Assembly: GCF_014773275.1 (NCBI RefSeq)
Contig: NZ_JACWMW010000004.1
Location: 332,418 to 396,417 of the forward strand
Direction: 5' to 3'
Length of the DNA: 64,000 nucleotides
Source: Mucilaginibacter rigui
GTDB taxonomy: Bacteria; Bacteroidota; Bacteroidia; Sphingobacteriales; Sphingobacteriaceae
The notes below the pieces were generated by a model. That model saw only the letters and a program-made list of their open reading frames with translations. It was not told the origin of the DNA and ran no database searches. Each line of letters starts with the position of its first letter. Position 1 is the stretch's first letter. This document shows, piece after piece, positions 53,311 to 61,784 of this stretch. The translations under genes were made by a program, and so were the position numbers.

Positions 53311-53345
53311 ATAAAGGCGTCGGTTAGGCGCCTTTATTGTTTTAT
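53311..53345 (+). terminator. Terminator-like hairpin
   Basis: Arms AAAGGCG (53313-53319) and CGCCTTT (53329-53335) followed by ATTGTTTTA; the T-run is interrupted. Confidence 0.6.
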
Positions 53346-53359
53346 GGCGTTATTCTCTC

Positions 53360-53455
53360 CCGATAGCTATCGGAAAAGCTGTGCGGAAAAAGGTTTTACT
53401 TTTCTTTACGAAGCTGAGAGGGTTGCCGGCGCAGCGTAACCGGGTGGAGCCAGTT
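53360..53455. repeat. Degenerate copy of the palindromic element
   Basis: A perfect 14-bp palindrome CCGATAGCTATCGG (53360-53373) precedes a segment (about 53404-53455) whose reverse complement parallels the left half of the element at 5846: CACCC, then a GC-rich hairpin, then CCCTCT-x-AGCTTCG. Only one half is preserved. Confidence 0.55.
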
Positions 53456-53516
53456 GACGAGCGTAATTAAACCGATATATCCAAACCAATGAACAAATAA
53501 ACTAATGTAAAAACAC

Positions 53517-53524
53517 TAAATTTG
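53517..53524 (+). promoter_or_regulatory. -7 element of recF
   Basis: TAAATTTG matches TAnnTTTG, 11 bp before the ATG. Confidence 0.45.
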
Positions 53525-53535
53525 CTCTCCTCAAT

Positions 53536-54636
53536 ATGTATCTGCAGCAACTCTCATTTATTAACTTTAAAAATTACACCGAGGCCGAAATTACGCTTAC
53601 CGAAGGGGTGAACGCGTTTGTTGGTAATAATGGCGCAGGTAAAACCAACCTGCTGGATGCGGTGCATTACCTGTCGCTTTGCAAAAGTTACTTTAACCCA
53701 ATAGATAGCCAGCAGATAAAACAAGGCGCCGATTTTTTTATGATTAACGGCATTTTTAAAAGGGGCGGCAATAAAGAGGTGGTTGCCTGCGGCGTAAAGC
53801 GCAACCAAAAGAAACAGTTTAAACGGAATAAAAAAGACTACCAGCGCCTTGCCGACCATATTGGCCTGCTGCCGCTGGTGATGATATCGCCATATGATAT
53901 CAGTATTATTATAGAGGGGAGCGAGGAGAGGCGTAAATTTGTCGATAATGTTATCTCGCAAACTGATCATAACTACCTGGACGAACTGATAGCCTATAAT
54001 AAGGTATTAACCAACCGCAATTCGCTGTTAAAGCAAATTGCGGATACAGGCCGTTACGACCCGGAACTCCTGGCTGTTTTTGATGAACAGCTCATGGCAT
54101 CAGGCACGCGTATTTTTGAAAAACGCCGTGCTTTTATGGAAGTATTTACCGCGATATTTAACCAGCACTACCAGTTTATAAGCGAAGATGCCGAGCAGGT
54201 AGAACTGGTTTATGAATCGCAGTTGCTGCAGGATAGTTTTGCTGCCCTGCTTAAGAAAAGCATGGAGCGCGACAGGGTGTTGGAACGTACCACAACCGGC
54301 ATACATAAAGACGACCTGCAGTTTAACATCAATGGCATGCCCATGAAAAAGTTTGGCTCGCAGGGGCAGCAAAAGTCTTTCCTTATAGCTTTAAAATTGG
54401 CACAGTATACCTTCCTCACTCAGAATAAAGGCTTTAAACCATTATTGCTGCTTGATGATATTTTTGATAAACTTGATGATAACCGCGTTACCAAGCTGAT
54501 GCAGATGGTATCCAATAATGATTTTGGCCAGGTGTTTATTACCGATACCAGCATGGGCCGGGTTGAGGGTATTTTTGAGAAGATAAATGTTGATGTAAAA
54601 CTATTTAAAGTATCGGAAGGGAATATAGATGCGTAA
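53536..54636 (+). CDS. recF: DNA replication and repair protein RecF
   Basis: 366 residues. Walker A GNNGAGKT (30-37); SEERRKFVDNVIS near 130; signature GSQGQQKSFLIALKLAQ near 275; Walker B LLLLDDIFDKLD near 305. RecF loads RecOR at gaps. The dciA-like gene overlaps its 3' end by 8 bp, a pairing frequently seen. Confidence 0.96.
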   Translation: MYLQQLSFINFKNYTEAEITLTEGVNAFVGNNGAGKTNLLDAVHYLSLCKSYFNPIDSQQIKQGADFFMINGIFKRGGNKEVVACGVKRNQKKQFKRNKKDYQRLADHIGLLPLVMISPYDISIIIEGSEERRKFVDNVISQTDHNYLDELIAYNKVLTNRNSLLKQIADTGRYDPELLAVFDEQLMASGTRIFEKRRAFMEVFTAIFNQHYQFISEDAEQVELVYESQLLQDSFAALLKKSMERDRVLERTTTGIHKDDLQFNINGMPMKKFGSQGQQKSFLIALKLAQYTFLTQNKGFKPLLLLDDIFDKLDDNRVTKLMQMVSNNDFGQVFITDTSMGRVEGIFEKINVDVKLFKVSEGNIDA

Positions 54637-54919
54637 GGCCAATGATAAATCGCTGAAAGACGCTATTGAGCAAATGCTTAATGTGTATAAAATAAAGCGC
54701 CGCTTTGATGAAACTGCCATCGTATCTGCCTGGCCGGACCTGGTGGGCAAATCTGTTGCTAACCGCACCAAAGAATTATTTATAAAGGATAAGAGGCTTT
54801 TTCTGCGGATAGAGTCGTCGGTAATAAAGAATGAGCTGGTAATGATGCGTAACCAGATAATTCAAAAAATAAATGATGATGCTAAAACCGAATTGGTGGT
54901 AGAAATAGTATTCCTGTAA
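54629..54919 (+). CDS. DUF721 (DciA-like) protein
   Basis: 96 residues, all of it the DUF721/DciA KH-like domain: SLKDAIEQMLNVYKIKRRFD, VSAWPDLVGKSVANRTKELF, LFLRIESSVIKNELVMMRNQ. DciA proteins help load the replicative helicase in bacteria lacking DnaC. Overlaps recF by 8 bp. No long C-terminal domain, as is usual in Bacteroidetes. Confidence 0.88.
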   Translation: MRKANDKSLKDAIEQMLNVYKIKRRFDETAIVSAWPDLVGKSVANRTKELFIKDKRLFLRIESSVIKNELVMMRNQIIQKINDDAKTELVVEIVFL

Positions 54920-54922
54920 TAA

Positions 54923-55123
54923 TTACCTGCCGCGCGAAAGGCGTAAACGGTGAGAAACCTTACGGAAACTATCGTCCATTATTTGAGAGAATGCAAGCAG
55001 GAAGATACCCGGGAATATAAATGCGAATTGCGCCTCAGGATGATTTCTGAAAATATCCATAGAAACAATAACGATAGTCACTATAATTACTGAATAAATA
55101 AGATATTTAAATAGTGACTTCAT
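54923..55123 (-). CDS. Small membrane protein (66 aa), unknown function
   Basis: Two helices (YLIYSVIIVTIVIVSMDIF and FAFIFPGIFLLAFSQIM) and a basic C-terminus (KVSHRLRLSRGR). No recognised family. Convergent with the dciA-like gene, 3 bp apart. Confidence 0.6.
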   Translation of the reverse strand: MKSLFKYLIYSVIIVTIVIVSMDIFRNHPEAQFAFIFPGIFLLAFSQIMDDSFRKVSHRLRLSRGR

Positions 55124-55210
55124 GGCAATTGTGTTAATTGGCTGAGCGTTAAGTCGCCCGGTATGTAAAGGTAGGTTATTAGTTTTTAATAATCAATAAA
55201 AAAAACATTA

Positions 55211-55250
55211 AAAAAGCCATTTGTAAGTTGTTAACTACAAATGGCTTTTT
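55211..55250. terminator. Bidirectional terminator near ndk
   Basis: Fifteen-bp perfect arms, AAAAAGCCATTTGTA and its reverse complement, around a 10-nt loop. Ends the leftward ndk transcript. Confidence 0.9.
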
Positions 55251-55266
55251 ATTAAAACCCAAGGGC

Positions 55267-55686
55267 TTAGAACCTCTCGAATGCCGAGAAAAAGAAGTTG
55301 CCTTCAATTGCTGCGTTCTCGTCAGAGTCTGAACCGTGTACCGCGTTTGCATCAATTGATTTTGCAAAAAGGTTACGGATAGTGCCTTTATCTGCTTTGG
55401 CAGGGTCGGTAGCACCAATTAGTTTACGGAAATCTTCAATAGCGTTATCTTTTTCAAGTATAGCAGCTACTATCGGGCCCGATGACATAAAGGTTACCAG
55501 GTCTTTAAAGAAACCGCGCTCGGCATGTACAGCGTAAAATTCGCCAGCTTTTGCTTCGCTAAGTGAGGTATATTTAAGTGCTATAATTTTAAAACCTGCT
55601 TTTGTTATCTGGTCTAAAATAGCACCGATATGGCCGTTAGCAACTGCATCGGGCTTTATCATTGTAAATGTTCTGTTATTTGCCAT
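55267..55686 (-). CDS. ndk: Nucleoside-diphosphate kinase
   Basis: 139 residues. MANNRTFTMIKPDAVANGHI is the typical N-terminus and the phosphorylated His117 lies in NAVHGSDSDENA. It equilibrates NTP pools. Single gene, divergent from the DHH gene. Confidence 0.97.
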   Translation of the reverse strand: MANNRTFTMIKPDAVANGHIGAILDQITKAGFKIIALKYTSLSEAKAGEFYAVHAERGFFKDLVTFMSSGPIVAAILEKDNAIEDFRKLIGATDPAKADKGTIRNLFAKSIDANAVHGSDSDENAAIEGNFFFSAFERF

Positions 55687-55790
55687 TGTATAAATATGCT
55701 TATGTATTAAAAGAGGCGCAAAAGTAGCGTTTTATTACTGTATATTAAAGCATTTACTATAAATAAGCTATACGTTTTTAATTAATTTAT

Positions 55791-55798
55791 TAGCTTTG
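55791..55798 (+). promoter_or_regulatory. -7 element of the DHH gene
   Basis: TAGCTTTG matches TAnnTTTG, 14 bp before the ATG at 55813. Confidence 0.5.
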
Positions 55799-55812
55799 CA
55801 ACTCTTTTAAAT

Positions 55813-56826
55813 TTGATGTTAGATTTAGCCTCGCTTACTGAACTTTTAGATCAGCCCCGTAAAATAGTAATTACTACCCATCATAAACCCGATGGTGATG
55901 CTATGGGCTCATCGTTAGGGTTGTATAACTACCTTATACAGCAAGGCCACCATGCAAAAGTAATTTCTCCGACAGACTATCCCGAGTTTTTGAGCTGGAT
56001 GCCCGGCAACGAAGAGGTGATTATCTACACAGAGAACACCAAACTTTCTGCCACATTAATTGCCGAAGCTGAGATCATCTTCTGCCTCGATTTTAATGCA
56101 CTGAGCCGTATCAACGAGATGGGGGTGTTAGTAGGCGAAAGCCGCGCCTATAAAGTGATTATAGACCATCACCTGGAGCCGGAAGATTTTGATGATTACC
56201 GCCACTGGGATATTAATGCATGCGCTGCAGCACAATTGGTATATACTTTTATAGTAGATCAATTGCGACATAAAGAACTGATCAATAGAGATGTTGCCAC
56301 CTGTTTATATACAGGTATCATGACAGATTCTGCATCGTTCCGTTTGCCAAACACAACATCAACCGTTCATCGTATAGTTGCCGATTTAATTGATGCCGGC
56401 GCCAATAACTCACGCATACATGAATTAATATACAGCAGTTCATCAGAAAACCGCTTGCGCTTTTTAGGCCACTGCCTTGCCAATTGTTTAGAGATACTAC
56501 CCGAGTATAATACAGCAATAATTGCAGTTAGCAAAGCTGATATTGCCAAATTTGATGTTAATACCGGCGATACTGAAGGAATTGTTAATTATGCATTATC
56601 AATTGGTAGTGTGCATTTAGCAGCATTTATTGTTGAGCGTAGCGATAGGGTTAAACTATCTTTACGGTCAAAAGCAGAGTTTCCTGCTAATGAGATCTGT
56701 AAAAAGTATTTCCAGGGGGGCGGCCATCGTAATGCGGCGGGTGGGCAGTCTGAAGACACGCTTGAAGCAACCGTAATTAAATTTAAACAAATATTACCCG
56801 AGTATAAAACACTATTAATACAATAA
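55813..56826 (+). CDS. DHH/DHHA1 phosphoesterase (NrnA-like)
   Basis: 337 residues. DHH domain with HHKPDGDAMGSSLGL (23-37), FCLDFNAL near 97, IIDHHLEPEDF near 118; the DHHA1 domain ends with GGGHRNAAGG near 300. NrnA-type enzymes degrade nanoRNA and pAp. Operon with FKBP genes likely: 16 bp to the next start. Confidence 0.9.
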   Translation: MMLDLASLTELLDQPRKIVITTHHKPDGDAMGSSLGLYNYLIQQGHHAKVISPTDYPEFLSWMPGNEEVIIYTENTKLSATLIAEAEIIFCLDFNALSRINEMGVLVGESRAYKVIIDHHLEPEDFDDYRHWDINACAAAQLVYTFIVDQLRHKELINRDVATCLYTGIMTDSASFRLPNTTSTVHRIVADLIDAGANNSRIHELIYSSSSENRLRFLGHCLANCLEILPEYNTAIIAVSKADIAKFDVNTGDTEGIVNYALSIGSVHLAAFIVERSDRVKLSLRSKAEFPANEICKKYFQGGGHRNAAGGQSEDTLEATVIKFKQILPEYKTLLIQ

Positions 56827-56842
56827 CGAACTAAAAGAAAAA

Positions 56843-57814
56843 ATGAGAAAAAATTTAATGATCATAGCAGCGGCAGCATTAGGGCTTGCAAGTTGCAAAG
56901 GTGGGTTTAAACAAGCCGACGGTGGGTTGTTATACAACATCCGTACAGATAAATCGGGCCCCACCATTAAACCGGGCGATTTTGTAAGCCTTAACCTTGT
57001 GCTTAAAACAGAAGGTGATTCTGTATTAGGCAGTACTTATGAACTGGGTCGCCCTGCGCCGCAGATCATGGAGAAAAATCCGCGTAAAGGTGATGTAACC
57101 TCAGCATTTTTATTTTTAAGCGAAGGCGATAGTGCTACTGTTAAATTAGCCATTGATTCGATGTTTAAAAAAGGTGCTCCAAGGCCTCCGGGCATTAAAG
57201 GCAAATACCTTGTTTACGAAATTAAAGTTGAAAAAGTAATTGCCAGAGGTAACCAAACTGAGCCTGTTTTTAATGCGCATATTACCGATTATTTTAAAGC
57301 GCAGGGCGAACTTGTAAAAAAACAAGAGCCTGCCAAGATCAAAAAGTATGTTGAAGATAAAAAACTGAAAACTACAACAACAGCATCTGGCCTGCAATAT
57401 GAAATTACCAAAACGGGTGCAGGCCCTAACGCCGTTACCGGCGATACTGTTGTAGTTAACTACGCAGGCAGGTTATTGAACGGTAAACTTTTTGATACCA
57501 GCATTAAAGAAGTTGCACTTAAAGAAACAAAACAGTTTGACCCACGCCGTACCTACGAGCCTATAAAGCTTGTTGTTGGTGCAGTTGGCCCGGGTAGTGT
57601 AATTAAAGGTTGGGACGAAGGTTTGCAGCTTTTAAACAAAGGTGCAAAAGCTACTTTAGTTATCCCATCTGAGCTTGGATGGGGCGAGCAAGGCGCGCCG
57701 CCAATGATAGGTGCGTTTTCACCGGTTACCTTTGATGTTGAAATGGTAAATATTATTAAGCCAAATCCTAACGCTCCAAAACCAAAAGCAGCTCCGGCGC
57801 CGGCGGTTAAATAA
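56843..57814 (+). CDS. FKBP-type prolyl isomerase lipoprotein
   Basis: 323 residues. Lipobox LGLASC (Cys18). Residues about 25-135 form a degenerate FKBP-like domain; the canonical FKBP domain is C-terminal (about 180-310) with VVNYAGRLLNGKLFDTS, VIKGWDEGLQLLNKGAKATL and IPSELGWGEQG. A Pro/Ala/Lys tail ends it. It should assist folding in the periplasm. 16 bp after the DHH gene; ends in a perfect terminator. Confidence 0.9.
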   Translation: MRKNLMIIAAAALGLASCKGGFKQADGGLLYNIRTDKSGPTIKPGDFVSLNLVLKTEGDSVLGSTYELGRPAPQIMEKNPRKGDVTSAFLFLSEGDSATVKLAIDSMFKKGAPRPPGIKGKYLVYEIKVEKVIARGNQTEPVFNAHITDYFKAQGELVKKQEPAKIKKYVEDKKLKTTTTASGLQYEITKTGAGPNAVTGDTVVVNYAGRLLNGKLFDTSIKEVALKETKQFDPRRTYEPIKLVVGAVGPGSVIKGWDEGLQLLNKGAKATLVIPSELGWGEQGAPPMIGAFSPVTFDVEMVNIIKPNPNAPKPKAAPAPAVK

Positions 57815-57833
57815 TTTTTATAAAACTTATACA

Positions 57834-57861
57834 GCCTCCCGGTATACCGGGAGGCTTTTTT
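57834..57861 (+). terminator. Rho-independent terminator between the FKBP genes
   Basis: Perfect 22-bp palindrome (arms GCCTCCCGGTA/TACCGGGAGGC), then six T; the next ATG is 4 bp further. Confidence 0.9.
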
Positions 57862-57864
57862 ATT

Positions 57865-58866
57865 ATGATGAAAAATACTTTTTATTTAGGTTTAATATTT
57901 TGCCTGTTTGGCTTTAACGCCAGCGCGCAGTATAAACGTACTGCCAGAGGGGCGCAGTACCAGATCATTAGCAGCAACCCGGGTGCAAAAATTCAACCTA
58001 CGGATGTGATCACTTTTAATGCGGTACAAAGCACCGAGAGTGATTCGGTTTTGTTTAGTACTTATAAACTGGGGCAACCTATAAAAACACCTTTGCGCCA
58101 ATCAAATAACGTGGCCGACCTGATGGATATTTTCCCCCTTTTATCGGTTAATGATAGCGTAATTGTAAAAGTACCGGTTGACAGCGTTTTTAAAGGGCAC
58201 GAGGCCGATATGCCGCCAATATTTAAAAAAGGCAGCAACATTATTTTTAATGTAAAAATTTTACAAACGCAGAGTTTAGAGGCTGCTATGGCCGAGCGCA
58301 ATGCCGCTATGGAAAAAATAAAAGCCGAAAGCGAACAGCTAAAAGCATCAGAAAGTGCATCTATTGCCAACTATATAAAAACGAATAATATTTTGGCTAA
58401 AAGCACACCATCGGGCTTAAAGTATGTGGTGAAAGCAGCAGGACTTAAACCTAAGCCGCAAAATGGCGATACGGTGTATGTGAATTATACTGGCCGTACG
58501 CTTGATGGAAAAGTTTTTGACTCGAGCATAGAGGCTGATGCTAAAGCCGCAGGCCTGCAGCAACCGGGCCGTACTTATGAGCCCATTAACTTTGCCGTAG
58601 GTACAGGCCGTGTTATTAAGGGCTGGGACGAAGGACTGGTACTGTTGAACGAAGGTTCAAAAGCAAGGTTCATCATCCCATCGGCATTAGCTTATGGCGA
58701 GCGTGGTGCAGGTGCCGATATTAAACCATATACTACATTGATATTTGATTTAGAACTGGTAAAGGTGGTACGTGTTAAACACGATGCTGTAAAACCGGCT
58801 GCTAAAGCACCGTTAAAGAAAAAGGGAACTTTGAAAAAACGGGTTGCCGCGAAAAAGAAAAATTAA
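57865..58866 (+). CDS. FKBP-type prolyl isomerase, paralogue of the preceding gene
   Basis: 333 residues. Signal peptide MMKNTFYLGLIFCLFGFNAS, without lipobox, so soluble periplasmic. Same plan as its neighbour: degenerate FKBP domain (about 25-135), coiled linker rich in Ala/Glu/Lys, and an intact FKBP domain with VYVNYTGRTLDGKVFDSS, VIKGWDEGLVLLNEGSKARF and IPSALAYGERG. The last 40 residues are strongly basic (KKKGTLKKRVAAKKKN). The upstream terminator separates it from its twin. Start 57865 or the next ATG. Confidence 0.9.
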   Translation: MMKNTFYLGLIFCLFGFNASAQYKRTARGAQYQIISSNPGAKIQPTDVITFNAVQSTESDSVLFSTYKLGQPIKTPLRQSNNVADLMDIFPLLSVNDSVIVKVPVDSVFKGHEADMPPIFKKGSNIIFNVKILQTQSLEAAMAERNAAMEKIKAESEQLKASESASIANYIKTNNILAKSTPSGLKYVVKAAGLKPKPQNGDTVYVNYTGRTLDGKVFDSSIEADAKAAGLQQPGRTYEPINFAVGTGRVIKGWDEGLVLLNEGSKARFIIPSALAYGERGAGADIKPYTTLIFDLELVKVVRVKHDAVKPAAKAPLKKKGTLKKRVAAKKKN

Positions 58867-58874
58867 TTTAAATG

Positions 58875-58902
58875 AAAAGCCTTCTGCAAAGAAGGCTTTT
58901 TT
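58875..58902 (+). terminator. Rho-independent terminator
   Basis: Arms AAAAGCCTTC/GAAGGCTTTT around TGCAAA, then T-rich; 8 bp after the FKBP stop. Confidence 0.85.
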
Positions 58903-58913
58903 AATTTTGTGCC

Positions 58914-59681
58914 ATGGTATTAACAGACACACATACCCATTTATATTACGAAACAGACGCGGTAAAGCGCTCGGAGCTGATGCAGCGATGTATACAAAAC
59001 GACGTTAGTCGTTTGTTTTTACCAAACGTTGATGCAGCATCGGTACCGCTAATGTTTGAATTGCTGGAGGCTTATCCTGTTAATTGCTACCCAATGCTGG
59101 GCCTGCATCCATGCTCGGTAAAAAATAACTGGGAAGAAGAACTGGCCGTGATACAACCCGCCTTGCATCAGCATAAAATATATGCCATTGGCGAAATTGG
59201 GATAGACCTATATTGGGATAAAACTTTTCTAACCGAACAGATCCAGGCGTTTAAATTGCAGATTAAATGGGCCAAGGCACTAAAATTACCCATAGTAATT
59301 CATTGCCGTGATGCGTTTGATGAGGTTTACCGGGTTTTGCTGGATGAGCATGACGAAAACCTGCGCGGGATATTCCATTGCTTTGCCGGAACGCTTGAAC
59401 AGGCCGAAAAAATTACCGCTTTAGGGTTTTATTTGGGTATTGGAGGGGTTGTTACATACAAAAATGCGGGGCTCGACAAAATCTTACCACAAATTAACCT
59501 GAAGCATGTGGTTTTAGAAACCGATTCTCCGTACCTTACACCCGTTCCGTACCGTGGTAAACCTAATGAGAGTTCTTACCTGATCTACGTAGCCCAAAAG
59601 GTGGCGGACCTATACCAGATTTTTGTTGAAGAAGTGGCTGAAATAACCACAGAAAATTCAAAAAAGATATTTGGTGTTTAA
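58914..59681 (+). CDS. TatD family metal-dependent hydrolase
   Basis: 255 residues. TDTHTHLYY (4-12) gives the first His pair; GEIGIDLYWDK near 100 supplies the Glu; HCRDAF and FHCFAGT the later His; LETDSPYLTP the Asp. TatD proteins are DNA 3'-5' exonucleases or D-aminoacyl-tRNA deacylase-like. Followed after 33 bp by the asparaginase gene. Confidence 0.92.
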   Translation: MVLTDTHTHLYYETDAVKRSELMQRCIQNDVSRLFLPNVDAASVPLMFELLEAYPVNCYPMLGLHPCSVKNNWEEELAVIQPALHQHKIYAIGEIGIDLYWDKTFLTEQIQAFKLQIKWAKALKLPIVIHCRDAFDEVYRVLLDEHDENLRGIFHCFAGTLEQAEKITALGFYLGIGGVVTYKNAGLDKILPQINLKHVVLETDSPYLTPVPYRGKPNESSYLIYVAQKVADLYQIFVEEVAEITTENSKKIFGV

Positions 59682-59714
59682 TTATAAACTGTTTACAACA
59701 CAAACCTGATCTAA

Positions 59715-60734
59715 ATGAGCCAGATACTGATCATCTATACCGGAGGGACAATTGGTATGATGAGCGACCCTGTTACAAAAACGTTGGTACCCATCAATTT
59801 TGAACAGATAATGGATAACGTGCCCGAACTGGAAAAACTTAATTGCAAAATTAAGGTACACTCGTTTGAGCATATTATTGACTCATCTAACATGAACCCC
59901 GTTATATGGGGCGAGCTTGCCGCACTTATTGAAGCCAATTACAATACTGTTGACGGCTTTGTGATACTACATGGCTCGGATACTATGGCTTTTACGGCAT
60001 CGGCCTTAAGCTTTATGCTTCAAAACCTGAACAAGCCGGTGATTTTCACCGGGTCGCAGTTACCTATCAGCGCAGTACGTACCGATGCCAAGGAAAACCT
60101 GATGACGGCCATTGAAATTGCCAAGGCTAAAAAGAATGATAAATCGCGTGTGCCCGAAGTTTGTATCTATTTTGATTACAAACTCTTCCGCGGTAACCGC
60201 GCCTTTAAATATAACTCATCCAAGTTCGAGGCATTCCGCTCGCCAAACTACCCTATCCTGGCAGAGTCGGGCGTGCACCTGCGTTTTAGCATTAATGATA
60301 TCCGCGAACCCGGTGAAGGCCCGTTAAAGATCCATAACAAGCTGATTAGCGACGTTGCAGTGTTAAAGCTGTACCCGGGGATTAGCCCCAAGGTGGTTGA
60401 AACCATTTTAGGCGCAGATGTGCGCGGTATTGTAATGGAAACTTTTGGCGCGGGTAATACCACAACCGACCAATGGTTTATCGACCTGCTAAAGGATGCC
60501 ATCGACAGCGGTAAAGTAGTACTTGATATTTCGCAATGTAAAGTGGGCACTGTAGAACTTGGCCGTTACGAAACCAGTAAACAACTAAAAGATATTGGTG
60601 TAGCCAACGGTTACGATATGACCTACGAAGCCGCCGTTACCAAAATGATGTACCTGCTTGGCGAAATAGAAGACCCCAAAGAAGTAAAGCGCTGCCTGGA
60701 GAAGGATTTAAGAGGCGAGTTAACGGAGTCGTAA
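59715..60734 (+). CDS. ansA: Type I asparaginase
   Basis: 339 residues. IIYTGGTIGMM (6-16) with the nucleophile Thr, and HGSDTMAFTASALSFML near 88-104 with Thr-Asp. RTDAKENLMTAIEIA near 118 supports the cytoplasmic type I group. It hydrolyses asparagine to aspartate and ammonia. ATG at 59715. Confidence 0.92.
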   Translation: MSQILIIYTGGTIGMMSDPVTKTLVPINFEQIMDNVPELEKLNCKIKVHSFEHIIDSSNMNPVIWGELAALIEANYNTVDGFVILHGSDTMAFTASALSFMLQNLNKPVIFTGSQLPISAVRTDAKENLMTAIEIAKAKKNDKSRVPEVCIYFDYKLFRGNRAFKYNSSKFEAFRSPNYPILAESGVHLRFSINDIREPGEGPLKIHNKLISDVAVLKLYPGISPKVVETILGADVRGIVMETFGAGNTTTDQWFIDLLKDAIDSGKVVLDISQCKVGTVELGRYETSKQLKDIGVANGYDMTYEAAVTKMMYLLGEIEDPKEVKRCLEKDLRGELTES

Positions 60735-61070
60735 GTTAAAATACCAGATGCTGCCGCAAGATACGCTATGCTAATCTCGCGGCAGCGAAAATTAGGACGG
60801 AAAATGAACGAGCGGTGGCCTGACGGAAAAGCGGGCCAAAAGGTAAAGGCCTGTGAGAGGAAGCTTTTTTCTGTCTTGATTTTTTGGTTACTTTTTGATC
60901 AAGCAAAAAGTAACAGCCCCTCCGCGGCGAATGAGCGGGCGGATTAATATAGTGGTTTACTAAGCATAATAAATACCGAAATAAATTCGCCATGCCGAGG
61001 GGGGATAAGCCTTGCCATTACTAAAGAGGTTGTTTTGTACCTAGCATTGACGGGCTCATTTTATAATTTC
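60735..61070. other. 336-bp intergenic region with dispersed repeat
   Basis: No supported gene. It holds a repeat-like element (about 60763-60950): near its centre GTTACTTTTTGATCAAGC (60888-60905) is followed by AAAAAGTAAC, so the two can pair across TTGATCAAG, and GC-rich flanks carry CGGCG runs. The remainder has no coding signal. Confidence 0.6.
60763..60950. repeat. Dispersed intergenic element (GTTACTTTTTG type)
   Basis: GTTACTTTTT and AAAAAGTAAC form 10-bp inverted arms (60888-60914) around GATCAAGC. The 75-codon frame across it contains YFLLDQKVTKK, a spurious peptide widely mis-annotated in Bacteroidetes because the element is repeated. Confidence 0.6.
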
Positions 61071-61784
61071 CTAAAACATCCTTTGCCGTATCACCGCCAT
61101 AAACACCTCTCTGAATTTATCACTCACAGGTATTTGCTTATCCCCAATATAAATATGGTTGTCCTGTACCTTGCTTAACAACCTGGTATTAACAATGTAG
61201 GAGTTATGTACGCGTACAAACGGCGCAGAAAGTTGTTCCTCAATATCCTTTAAACGGCGGTATATTAGCAATTCTTCGATGCCGGTAACCATACGCACGT
61301 ATTCCTTTTCACCCTCAAAATAAAGCACCTCATCCAATAGTATCTTTCGCAACATTTTGCCCGATTTTACAAAAAAGTAGCCTTCATCAGCCTTACCTTC
61401 AGGTTTTTCATTTACCGCAACCACATTACCAAAAGCCTCCTCAATTTTTTGGGTGGCCGCCAAAAAGCGCTTTAGGGTGATGGGTTTCAGCAGGTAGTCG
61501 ATAGTTTTAAAAGCATAGCTGTCGGCAGCGTGCTCGGCATAGGCGGTAGTGAAAACGATCTTGGTTTCTTTTGGCAGTAGCCCAGCCAGTTCCATACCGG
61601 TAAGGTGTGGCATATTAATATCCAAAAAAATAAAATCGACGGTGTGCTTTTTCAGAAAATCCATCGCCTCCAGCGCGTTATAACATTTGCCAAGAAGCTG
61701 CCATTGGGTAGTTTGGCCAATAAGCACTTCCAGCAGGTTAACCGCGTTGGGTTCGTCGTCAATAATAATGCACCTTAAGCTCAT
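61071..61784 (-). CDS. LytTR-family response regulator
   Basis: 237 residues. Receiver domain 1-120 with phosphoacceptor Asp55 in FLDINMPHLTG; LytTR DNA-binding domain from about 140 (FVKSGKMLRKILLDEVLYFEG, FVRVHNSYIVNTRLLSKVQ). LytTR proteins bind direct repeats upstream of target genes. Its ATG overlaps the kinase stop by 4 bp (ATGA). Confidence 0.95.
   Translation of the reverse strand: MSLRCIIIDDEPNAVNLLEVLIGQTTQWQLLGKCYNALEAMDFLKKHTVDFIFLDINMPHLTGMELAGLLPKETKIVFTTAYAEHAADSYAFKTIDYLLKPITLKRFLAATQKIEEAFGNVVAVNEKPEGKADEGYFFVKSGKMLRKILLDEVLYFEGEKEYVRMVTGIEELLIYRRLKDIEEQLSAPFVRVHNSYIVNTRLLSKVQDNHIYIGDKQIPVSDKFREVFMAVIRQRMF

Noticed and set aside
60766..60993. 75-codon frame on the minus strand
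   Set aside because: It lies within a dispersed repeat, and the frame is found in spurious annotations.
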